Shown piece after piece: positions 23,901 to 34,984 of a DNA stretch of 64,000 bases. The translations under genes were made by a program, and so were the position numbers. A model generated the notes under the pieces. That model ran no database searches. It worked only from the letters and a program-made list of their open reading frames with translations, and was not told the DNA's origin. Numbering within the stretch: position 1 is the stretch's first letter; each line of letters starts with the position of its first letter. Origin of the DNA: Tyto alba (taxonomy: Eukaryota > Chordata > Aves > Strigiformes > Tytonidae); NCBI RefSeq assembly GCF_018691265.1, contig NW_024881282.1, positions 50,413,122 to 50,477,121 on the forward strand, given 5' to 3'.

Positions 23901-26900
23901 GGTCATGTATATTGCTCACATGGATGTATAAGAGATGCTGTTTTTTCTTCATGGCTGGCAATCATGCAGGGCCCCTGCTGTAGGTGGAGGAAAGGAACTG
24001 GTTGACAATTTAGACAGAGCAGCCAGCAGGAAGGGAAAGTGGGATTGTGTGCCTACATCTGCCAAGGACCTGAATATACAAGGAGCTTTATGCAGGGGAG
24101 CATGGAGCAAAGGAGGAATAATAATTGCAACACAGAAATTTATAGGAAAGTGGAAGCGGATGAGTTGGAGAAGCTCTGGTATTTTAAAAAAGAGAATGGG
24201 GACACTCAAAACTTACAGGAGGTTTAGAGCAGGGGAATGAATGACAGGGAGGTCTTCACAGAGAAGAGGAGGTAAGGTGGCCCACAAAAAACTTGCAAGA
24301 GAAAGAGGCAAAAAGTCTTGGTACCTGCAATAAACTCAGCCAGCTGAAATACACAACTCTGAAGTTTCTGTGCCCTTTCTTCTACAAGCACTGCCTCTGA
24401 TAGTGTTAGTACTGTGTGGATTGCTATGTATTTGCATTAAATGATTCTGAAAGATAAAGAGATACATTTCTGGACTGAATGTCAGAATCAAGGCCTTACA
24501 TAACATAACATGTTTATAACATGCATTGGGTTGCTCTTCTGTTCCTCGGCAAGGCTGGTTAGCTGACTTTAGGGCAGGCATGTTTATTTTGGGATGTATT
24601 TGCCTTTGAGGCAAGCAACTTATTAGAAAGAGATTTGTATTTATAAATCCCAGCTTTAACAGAGTGTCAGCATAGACCCATGACACGTGACATCTTTACA
24701 AAAGCAGGGAGCAGAGTGTTGCATCATTTAGCTTCATTTATCATCACTGAAGACAAAGAGGTACCTGCAGAAGGCACTTGCTGGCCCCTGGCTTCAAGCT
24801 GAGAGAACTCTTATCTCTGTCCATTGAGATCACACAGGGAACTTCAGAGCCTCTTACAAGGCCTCTGTTTATTATTGTATAGTTGCTTTATATTATGCAA
24901 TATATTGTATATATTATTACTGTATAGTTGCCCATGCTGGATGGTTTGAATATCCCTCCAGTTGCTGTCATTAGCACTGAAATTTCCAAACACATGGTTG
25001 CTGCAAGACTTTCTTTTTAACAGAGTGTCTGAAAGAAGTTGGGATTTATATTTTATAGACCTGGACCACAGAAGCCAATATATTTATTTCTGTTAGTAAC
25101 TCAGGCTTCTGAGCTAGTTTGGCTATTTATCTTTAGTACTAATTAATGGAGACAGTAGGAGTTGAGGAGAGAGTGCTCATACCACCCAAACTTAATCTCC
25201 CAGACATCTCTCTGAAGCTGATTAAGAGTAACAGACTCCTCCAGAAGGTGGTTCAGATCACCTATATTTTTTATTTTATGTATTTGTGGATAGTTAAATT
25301 ATGGTTGCTATGCAAAAGTATCCTTGCGTTGATTATGATTAGAATTGCTGCTGCAATAGAGCAGAGCCCTGAGAAGTTATATGCAGGAAAGAGGAAACTT
25401 TGGCAAACAAGGACTAATATGAAAAGCCCAGGCTTAGTATATTCTGTTTATGTACATTTTTTTGGTCTGCATTTGGCTCAATATATGAGCCCCTGAGATA
25501 GGTGAAACAGAAGGTTGAAAGTAAATCAGTACTAATCATTTTGGTCCAATGCCACTTGGAATCTCTCAGAAGCAGCAGTGGTACAGAAGGCGGCATTTGA
25601 TCAAGTTTAATTTTTCTCTGAAATATTTCTGTGAACTATTGTAAAAACAGATGGAACTTAAAACATACAAAGAGAAAGAAAATGACAAAAGGAGAAAGCA
25701 ATGCATTGTACTGAAAAATAATTACTTTTAAGTTTGACTGCTTGGAATGGATTTCAAAAGCACCAAGTCAAAGGCAATGCATTTTTACTTTTTCACTTTA
25801 ATTTCAATTACAGGTTTTCCTTTTCAGGGAACCCATCTTCATCTGTAGAACAAATATATTAAGTGCACTTAATGCACTTAGTATGAAGAATAATGATTAA
25901 TGCAGAATTTTAGAAAATGTTACTATGGAAAGAAGTCACAACTGTCAAGTCTGTTGGCTGATAATTTTAGGGAGTATTTATTTGAAAATGGGAACTTAAC
26001 ACACTTGAAATAATTTGGGGAGAGAAGATGATTTCATGAGGGATGCTGTGTTGCTTGTGGGTGGCTATGAAGAGTTCATCTGTCTTCTTAATTTGCTTCA
26101 GAATTCTGTCCTCTCAACAACTTGCAGCTTGTTTTATAACAGAGAGCAAAATCTGCCTCTTCCATACAGTGTCAGAGTTTTAGGATAAATTGTCAGATTA
26201 TGCATTATGTTATGTATACGTATGTGTGTATACATTAGCATTGTATGCAAGGTTTTTTAGGGAAGTAGCATATTGTTCACAGGTGAGTGAAATCAGATAC
26301 TACTCTTGAGTAATGCTCATTTGTGCCCAGAAATCTTCAGAATGCAGCATTTCTATTTATTTGCATGTTCAAAATGTAACTTCTAAATTTGAGACACCAG
26401 TAGTTTTTGCTGTCATAAATTTGCACAACCCTGTTAAAAATTGACAACAACTTACAAACAGTTTGAAAAGTTAGACTAAGCTATTTTGAAATCCTAAATT
26501 CAGATTTACTGTAGTGATCAAATAAGATTATTTATAGTATATTTTACTTTGGAGCTTTAATGTTTAGAATTTTCTCCAATTTTACAGTTGTCCAGCAGTA
26601 TATCTGCAAAGTTTCTCCCACTGCATTTTTTAAGAGAAACTTGTCCATGCAGTAAGAACTCTTACATTATATTTCTTGAGAATATGTATCTGAGAGACAG
26701 CATTAATTTGACATTAAGTTAATTTTATCATTAAATTATTTTGAGGTGTAGAAGTTCGGAGTAATCTGGTGAGTCTAAGTTATTTCATCTCTTAGTATTG
26801 CTGTGGGTTGATAGATACAAAGAAAATGTATTATCAGGTACACAGGTGTTTCTCAAATACAGCTTATTATTTACTGTGGTCTGTCCAAATAATAGATGCC

Positions 26901-27554
26901 TTTGTGGTAGTTCCATTGCATTTAGCATGCAAAGGCTATTCTTGCTATTTATATTGAAGTACCTCGCCAGAGTAAAACCTAGCAAGTTTAGAACTGTGTT
27001 CAGGTGAATTGCAACTGTTCAGAGAAATTTCTGTAAAATCATACCCATAACAGATGAAAAAATATGGTACCTCTTAATGCTTTCACAGAAAGAGTACTTA
27101 ACATGAGTTATAACAAAGCTATTTGAAAAAACAGCCAACCAACTAACCAACCCAAACAATTTGATTTCAGTAAGATGTTAAAAGCACAAACTTCTCTTTG
27201 GAAAAGTCATAGGTATATATTATAAATGTGTTTCTTGTACATTGCACAACTACTTTGGGACTCTCCATACGGACAAAGCAAGTGCACGTATTTGTTTTCA
27301 AGGCTAGACTCTAAAGCTGTGGTTGAACTGAAGAAGATGAAGCAGTAGATGAAGACATTATTTTGACTTTTGAAAAAGTAGTGACAGACAAGAAGGCATA
27401 TGAGGCCATGGGTTAATTAAAAGATTCCAACCGTATCTACAAGTTGATCTGTGAAGAAGTTGAATGGATTCCCATGCATTTGTGTATTCACACCAAATAA
27501 AGACTTTTACCGATTATTACGGGAAGGTGTGGATTTTATTTATTGTTGTGCCAA
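20911..27554. other. Intergenic, no gene seen
   Basis: AT-rich DNA with a T17 run (22847-22863) and a short TG run near 22902. A purine-rich stretch around 23.97-24.30 kb carries overlapping ORFs of 60-100 codons with no domain that I recognise. No named mobile element seen. Confidence 0.55.
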
Positions 27555-27780
27555 AAGCACGCACACCCAAGAGACAGATACTTCTGCCTGAATTAAAAAA
27601 GCAGCTTGGCTACCATCCCTTGCCACCACTCGCATTTATCTGTACGGCAGCTGTACGCTTGACGGTGCCTTTTTCGCGTTGCTGGCCGCGCCGGGCAGGA
27701 GCAGCCCAAGTTAAAAGCATGGGCTCCCTCTGCTGACTGCGGGGCTTGCTCCGAGCCCCTCGCCAGGACAGTCCGCAGGC
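27555..27780. promoter_or_regulatory. Isolated CpG-dense patch (orphan CpG island candidate)
   Basis: I count 14 CpG dinucleotides between 27560 and 27775, against a background of almost none for kilobases on either side. The densest part is around TTTTTCGCGTTGCTGGCCGC. About 45 bp beyond its right edge there is a TATA-like TTATATAAAA (27819-27828). The patch lies about 10 kb upstream of LGR5. It could be a distal enhancer, an orphan promoter of a non-coding or alternative first exon, or a degraded mobile element. No known gene matches the ORF running through it. Confidence 0.5.
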
Positions 27781-29108
27781 ACTCCAGAGAGTGGAATGGA
27801 GAAGACACGAGTTGCAGCTTATATAAAACAATTACACGTTGAGGCTACAATCTAATCAAGTGGTTATTAAAATAGATTTAATCTAGCCTTTAAAATACAA
27901 CAGCAATATAAAACTTGCATTTGCAGTGCTCAGGCACTCTGAAATAACAATAGTTTTATGGTGAAAGAGCATCAGAAAGATCCGAAAATACTAGGCAGAA
28001 GCAAGTTTTTACTTTCTGTGATATCAAGTACTAAAAGAGTTGAGGGAGTGAAGAAGTGAGGATGCAGTCTAACCTGTCCTAACTCCTGTGTAAAGCTCAA
28101 CAGAAAACAAGTATTCCACCTCTCACTTTTATCTGGGGCATAATTTATTTCAAGATCCTTTGATTTCTTTTCAGATCTCAACTGGGTAAGACCTTGAGCA
28201 ACCTGATCTGAAGTTGGTCCTCGAGCTGGAGGTTGAACCAGATAAACTCTGAGAGTCTTTTCAGCATACATTTTTCTATGTTTCTGTCCTAAATGTGAAA
28301 GAAAGGTTAAAGTTATGAAAAAGAGTGTCTATAATATAGCCTTTAACCCCGTATGCATCTAGAAAGACCTTTTCTATTCCAAGGTAGAAAATGGCATTCT
28401 ACCTGTGTAAAGAGAAGGGCCTGAATCCACTTTCTGCATTTTCACCCTTTGCCTACCAGCAGGCCTTTGCAAGAGGAGAGGTGTAATACAGATGCAAGAG
28501 TACAAGGCTGCAGATTGGGGAGCTCCTCAGGCATTCAGGAAAATGGCTGCATGTCCCCTATACCAACTAATAGCTGTTAATAAAGCTGTGGAAAACCACA
28601 TACAGCTCATTTCGAAAGGAATCCTGGACACTATCTCTTAGACTGAGGCCTCAGGTAATAGTCTCTGACATGCCTGTACAATGAGAGAAGACTGCACAGG
28701 CTGTATGAAAGTAAGGGAATGTTTTTAACACCCTCTCTCTGTTGTAACCAACAGTTACTACAGAGCTGCTTGACACAACTATTCGCTGCATGGGAGAGGG
28801 AGTGGATGTATATGAAATCTCCGTCCTTCCCCAAAGTACTGAACAGCAGCAGTGCACAGGTTATATGAGGGAGAAGTTGACAGTGCACGAGGAAAGCAGG
28901 GAAACGTAAAATATTCACAAGAGAGAGAGGACTGCTTCAGAAGATGGTTCAGAATAGAAGCCATAATCTAGGCATCCATGATTTTCCCCCAGTACAGTTT
29001 ATCTCCTTCTATCAACAATGAAAGTAGCCTAAGTATTTGCGAATACTTCTTCCCTTCCCTCACTCCAGTGTTCAGTGCATTTTCCTCAGTTCTTGAGGCC
29101 ATGGATGG
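27781..29108. other. Intergenic, no gene seen
   Basis: AT-rich stretch between the CpG-dense patch and the solo LTR. ORFs up to 99 codons on the minus strand have no recognisable domain. Confidence 0.55.
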
Positions 29109-29686
29109 TGGCATGATCTAGCGCCAGCCAGCAGCTAAGCACCATGCAGCTTCTCACTCACTCCTCACTCCCATTATGGGGGGAGAGTTGAAAAAATGTA
29201 AAACTTGCAGGTTGAGATAAGAACAGTTAAATAACTAAACTAAAATGTAGTAACAATATTAATACAGATATAATAATAATAATGACAAGGAACATAACAA
29301 AAAGAGAGAGGAATAAAACCCAAGAAAAAACAAGTGATGCACAAGGCAATTGCTCACCACTTGCTGACCGATGCCCAAGCAGTGACACACCCCTCTTGGC
29401 TACCCCACCCCCCATTTATATACTGAGCATGACACTCTACAGTATGGAATATCCCTTTGGCTAGTTCGGGTCAGCTCTCCTGGCCGTGCTCCCTCCCAGC
29501 TTCTTGTGCACCTCTTCACTGGCAGAGCATGGGAAACTGAAAAATCCTTAACTTCGGATAAGCGCTACTTAGCAACAACTAAAACATCAGTGTGCTATCA
29601 ACATTATTCTCGTACTGAATCCAAAACACAGCACTGTACCAGCTACTAGGAAGAAAATTAACTCTGTCCCAGCTGAAGGCAGGACA
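29109..29686 (-). mobile_element. Avian endogenous-retrovirus solo LTR, 578 bp
   Basis: Read on the minus strand this is a complete LTR of a family I remember as very common in bird genomes (probably ERVL-class, name not certain). It begins TGTCCTGCCTTCAGCTGGGA at 29686 and ends GGCTAGATCATGCCA-like bases at 29109, so the terminal TG...CA is kept. In between are a TATATAA box (29416-29422) with the spacing of a U3 promoter, and an ATT-rich simple repeat (about 29265-29285). The usual polyadenylation hexamer near 29230 appears altered. Flanks are GATGG on the left and GATGA on the right, a 5 bp target duplication with one mismatch. There is no primer-binding site, polypurine tract, gag or pol beside it, so it is a solo LTR left by recombination. 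It is in the same orientation as LGR5. Confidence 0.85.
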
Positions 29687-32600
29687 GATGAATATGGAGT
29701 CTTTTTTTTTAATCTAATGAGTTTGAATTATATGTGAAAAAGTGGTGAGATCTTGAGCAACAGATTTCCATCGTCCTGCCATGAACATGTCAGATGAAAG
29801 GTTTGTTTGGGCCTGTGTTGTGATTTCAGTTAAGGGTAACTGTCAGAAAAAGGACTATGTTTTTTGTACTGATCTTCTGGAAAACTGCCCTTACAAACAT
29901 GATGCCAGAATTATTATGAGACATATTTCAAGATGGGCTTTTTTTTTTTTTTTTTTTTTTTTATTGCCCAATATACAAAGGGAAATTCTGAAGGAACGGT
30001 CTGAAATTTTTAAGAAACAGGGTGACCAAATCAGTCATATGTTAGCAGTGAACCCAACCACAACGTAAATAGATATGAGGAGGCTTAAAAAACACCCTGG
30101 TAGTTCTGTGGTGATAGTCCTGATGAGGACACTGTATCCCCACTTAGTCCCCCCTGATCAAAATACTCTTGATTTACTAGACAGTTCTTCGGGAAATATG
30201 AAAAAAATCATAATCAGAAGCTACAGAGATAACCTGGAGAAATCTAGTGTGAATCTTTTTACAAGTTGCCCCTCTATTTTACCAGGAGGAGCTGGCATTG
30301 AAAATGTCATTGGCAAAACTGGCTTTGAAGTCAGTGTATGCTTTACAGGCTGCTTTGTTCAGTGACACTTTGATGAAAATGCTGAACCTACAGTGTAGTC
30401 CAGAGGATTAATGGTAGCACTGGCGTGTGCCCCCTAATTGAGCCTATCAGAAGAGCGAGGGAAGGTACTGCCATTCTTTCCAGATGCTGTTGTAGCACCT
30501 GTCACAACTGCACTTAGATTTGCTTTCTAGTGTGATGTACATTTACTTAAAATAATTTCAGTTATAATAACACATCTGTAACTTTTTTATTCTTTGGATA
30601 CTGAAATGGACATGATAGTAGTAGTACACAGTTACAGAACAATATTCCTTCAGGTCTGTGAACCATCTGTGCCTTCAGTGTTTCAGCAGTCACCCAGACA
30701 TTGCCAGGACAACAAAATGCAGATATAGTTAGACTTTGTATGATGCATATATAGATTTAATAAACTGGAGATTTTGAGAACTCGCTGCTTTCATGCACTT
30801 ACTTTAGAAGTGCCCCATATAAATAGCATTTATTAGATAGCTGTGCACAGTTCGCTTGCGTGCAACCCAGGAGGACACTGTCAGTAGACACCATTTACCC
30901 CTCTAAAATCTGTGCAGGCAAATGAATGGAGCAAAAAACCTGCTTTGAAAGCATCCTCATATTAGGAACTTCTCAGTCCTTTATACCTGGCTTTGAGACA
31001 CATGATGGACAATGTTGGGATTTGAGGGCTGAGGTTTCAAGACTTTTTTTTCTGCCCCCAAAAAGTATCTATTATTTAGGCTAGGGTGTAGTTATGAATG
31101 GTAGAGGGGTCAGCTCACACTGAACCAAATGTAAGTTCAGGGACTCATTCCCTTTCACAGTTATCTTACCTCTATAGATGTAGGGGCCAGTCTTTCAGTT
31201 AGTACCCTATTTTGCTCATTTTAATATAAGTCAGTGGAAATTTTGACTCACAAAGGCTATATCATGACATAGAACAGGAATGTTTACATGCCTCTGTATA
31301 TCTCTATTGATATACCTGAGCTTGCTTTGAGAGAGCAGCTACATCTTTCAGGACAAATGAGAAACTGAGCTAACTCAAGTCATGTGAATAGCCAAGTGGC
31401 TGCAGTAGAACATACTGCACGGCACAGATGCACTTGAAGAATCAAGGCCATTGCTAAATAGAAATTGCTTTCTGAATCCAAAAAAGGGGCACAGATTTAG
31501 CCATTAGATTTATCAACTTTTTATTGCCTAGCACATTTTCAATATATTGGAGAACAGATTATGCTGTTGATATGAATGCCTGAGTTTTCAAGAAGACATG
31601 TAAAAATATAATTACCTTACTCTCAGTTCTATCTGACTTTTAGCCTATTTGATCCTATCACAAAATGCAAGAGAAAAAAAGTCCTCCATATGCTGCCTAA
31701 AAAATCCTGGGAGAAGCATGCACCCTTCATTGAAATACAGTGTATATTCTATGAAATATTTTTTTTCTAACTTAATTTTATTTTAGGTGTATTTGCTTTA
31801 CAAGCATAAATTATTTTTAAATTATCTCTTCTGCACATTATGTTTGTCTGCTGTAGTAATAACATGGGAGAATCTTTGCTGAAATGTACGGAATCCCAGC
31901 CTGTGCCTTGTGCCTTTACAGTTATCAAGTAGGTGTTCCAATTTATGAATAATAGGTTTTATGGAAGCAGGCGGGTGAACCAACACCACTGGCTTGCTTC
32001 AGTAACTTCAAAGGGAAACTTTTTTTCAGAAGAAACAGAAAGATCACATTTGGAGGTTGAAAGGGTACACTGTACCCTTTAGCCAAGACAAGGAGAATCA
32101 GCCAGCATCTGAGAGCTCTCTTCATCAAATTATTTAAATAGAAATACAAAGAAAATGTTCTTTAAGTTGTAATATGGATAAAGTTACTTATAGGCAAAGT
32201 GTCTTTATTATTGTTTCCAGATGTAAATTTTGAAATGCAGAAAGGTCAGTTAGCATTTGGGGCTGTTAAAAGCAATATAATTCAGGACTTACTCAGCCTC
32301 ATAGACTCTCTCCTGGATGAGAAAAGGAAGACGGGAATGAGAACCTAGTGCAGCTGAAGGCACTAGACATGGATAGAGCCATGATGTGGAGCTTGGGTTG
32401 GATGTGTTACTTGAAAAGCAGCATCTGGACACATACACACACTAGCACAAATAATTGACAGTTTTATTCTATGGCCAAAAAGAAACTGGAAAAAAATTCT
32501 CTCCATCTGACTTTTTTTTTCTTGCAGCATCAAAACTAACATACAGATAGCCATCTTCAGAAGACAAAGGGAGATGTAGCTTCCTGTTTCCCGCTGAAAT

Positions 32601-34789
32601 TCAGAGACTACTCACCTTGCAGGCAACTCTGAGGACAATTGTTATGAATAAAGTGAAGGTGCCCACTAAAAATGATACATTTTTCCTTCTTTTGTTTGCT
32701 TCCACTGTGTGCTGAGCTTTGCCAGCTGACTGTGCTGACTCTAGGGGTGAGTGTAGTCCCTAGACGGTAGTTCTCATGCAACCCAGAGGGCCACAGGACT
32801 CATGGTCTGTAGTTATGGGCTCCTTTGGGGTTCATGAAGGTGCTCAAGCACAGGGTAAGGAACTCCGAAGCCTAAAACTGAACAGAAAGGAAGCCAGTAC
32901 AGGCCCAAATACAAACTGATGCACCACCAGGCAGGCCTTAGTAAGCAGCCGGCAGTCTGTCCTTCCACAGCCATGTGTGAGCAGCAGGCAGACAGGAGCT
33001 GGAGCACACGGTGCTTACAGATCTTCCATGTGACATAGCCCTTGCCAGTACATTTTAGCATTTTAGCTGCTTTTGTCTTTCTGGAGAGCCAACAAATTTA
33101 GTGAGAGTGATTTGGTCTATTGTTGATCTTGCACATTTCTAATGGAGCTCCAGCTATGGAGCATCTTTTACTGGTGATGCTGATGAGTATAAACTTGAGA
33201 AAACCTATCTTGACTTTTACATCTCAATCCTAGTTTGGAGGGTTGACATTTACAAAAGGAAGCACAAGCATATTTTAACTTGTAAACTGAATAAAATTGA
33301 TACAAGATCTGTGAGGTCACTGGGAAATAAAAATACTGAAAGACCACAGTTTTACAGAGAAGTATTTCAGTACACACCTGTGTAGTGAGACAGGTTTTAT
33401 TCTGTGAATTCACTCAAGACTCTGTTTATATCTTTCTTACTAAGGAATATATAGGACCCAATTCTTCTGTGACTGTACTATCACAATTGCTGTAGATTTT
33501 CAAAAGGGTGCCACATGTGGAGCTGAGGAATTCAAGTTATAGGATCCTCGTAAAAAGATCTCTACCAAAGTTTTCCAGCTTTTAAAGTTTGTCCCTTGTT
33601 TCTGCACATAAATTTCTATGAAGGCAGATTTTGTCTGTAAATGGATGCAGCCAAATGTGTAGGTGATGCATATACATTACTTAACCAAAATAAAAATTTC
33701 ATGAGTAGAATTTATTTTGGGTTTTCTTTATCCTGACAGTGTTATTGTTTTAAAAATACTTAACCAAAAAGGACAAGCTGCACTTCACATAAAACCCTTG
33801 GGAAGTACAATAATATATCACAGGAGAAGAGAATAAAAATAATAAATTAATAATTCATAGTATTTCAGCAGCTGTGGTAATATCTGCTACTAAATGAACA
33901 AGCAACTTTACAAAAAGCATAACAAAAAAATTATACCAGCACTGGCTCTCCTGAAATCATTCGTTCTTGGATGACCTTCAATGTGGGATTTCCACAAAGC
34001 AAGCCAGAGGTCATGACATATCTGACTCCATCCTTTTGCTGCGTGTTTTATGCAGCTATCTACAGAAGTCTTTCATTTCTTAATAAAATTATGATTCTAC
34101 TGTTAACATAAATCCTACTGAAGTTTGTGGAAAGGTTCACACTGAATTCAGTAAGACATCACTGGTCCCTCAGTCACACAGATATCTGTCTGTTTTCTTG
34201 AAATAAAGCTGTTTGATGATGCAGTTACAGCACTTCCTGATGTAAAAGTTAGTCTCGTAAAATATATGGCTATCAGGCTTCACCTTATGAAAATTTGGAC
34301 TGCAATGCAAAGGGATAGGGAAACTTAAAGGCATTTTAATACTCTTCTGATTTAAAGATGACCATGCACAACACATTTGTGGCTTTACTTCATTCGACAC
34401 CCTACACTTTTGTGCATAAAGTCATCCAAGAGTCACAACTAAAAGGGGCATATTCTAGGGGGGCCACAATTCCTTTGACACCTCTTTAAAATTAAATGAT
34501 AAATATAAACCGCAACTGAGAGAATCTGGTAAACTTGATGCAAAAATATATAGACTGCTGCACTCTGCTAAGTGCCTTCAGATGGCAATAGGCATTTCTG
34601 GAATTAAATCTTTCTAAACTAAGCTATTTTGCATTACCACCACTTAGCTCCCTAAGCTGAAGTTGATGATCGTTGAAACTGCATTGACATGAGGTACCTA
34701 ATTCCTGAAGAAGCAGCCAAAAAAGCTATTTTCCAGCATTGCCTACATCTGGTGCTGCCTGAAATTCCTTCAGTGTGACCCTGATTGCC
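29687..34789. other. Intergenic, no gene seen
   Basis: AT-rich DNA with a T24 run (29939-29962). Two consecutive plus-strand ORFs of 95 and 96 codons (29781-30068, 30075-30365) resemble no protein that I know, and the first crosses the T24 run, so I do not call them genes. A stretch near 31.2 kb (GTCAGTGGAAATTTTGACTC) weakly recalls another old amniote repeat. Confidence 0.5.
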
Positions 34790-34880
34790 CTTGAAGTTGC
34801 CCCCATGCCCACGCAGAAGCACCCCCAGGGTGGGTAAGAGGGCCGCCTTCTCCTACCCGAATTCTGCTGGGTTGCAGGAG

Positions 34881-34902
34881 TTAGGGTTAGGGTTAGGGTT
34901 AG
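34881..34902 (+). repeat. Short interstitial telomeric repeat (TTAGGG)3.7
   Basis: Three perfect TTAGGG units plus TTAG. Fifteen bases further on, the opposite-strand motif AACCCTAA occurs (34918-34925), so the two can pair through 8 bp. Short interstitial telomeric tracts usually arise by double-strand-break repair with telomerase rather than chromosome fusion. Confidence 0.9.
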
Positions 34903-34963
34903 AGTCTAAGAGAAAAAAACCCTAATGCCTCCCCCATCCAAAGCCAACCCTGTGTTTACACTC

Positions 34964-34984
34964 AGTGGTCAGGGCCTGACCACT
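34964..34984. repeat. 9 bp perfect inverted repeat, 3-nt loop
   Basis: AGTGGTCAG, then GGC, then CTGACCACT: a perfect short palindrome 62 bp from the telomeric repeat. Such a length can occur by chance in 64 kb. Confidence 0.85.

Noticed and set aside
29781..30365. Two consecutive plus-strand ORFs next to the solo LTR, considered as retroviral gag remnants
   Set aside because: They lie outside the LTR on its 5' side, one crosses a T24 run, and no retroviral motif is visible.
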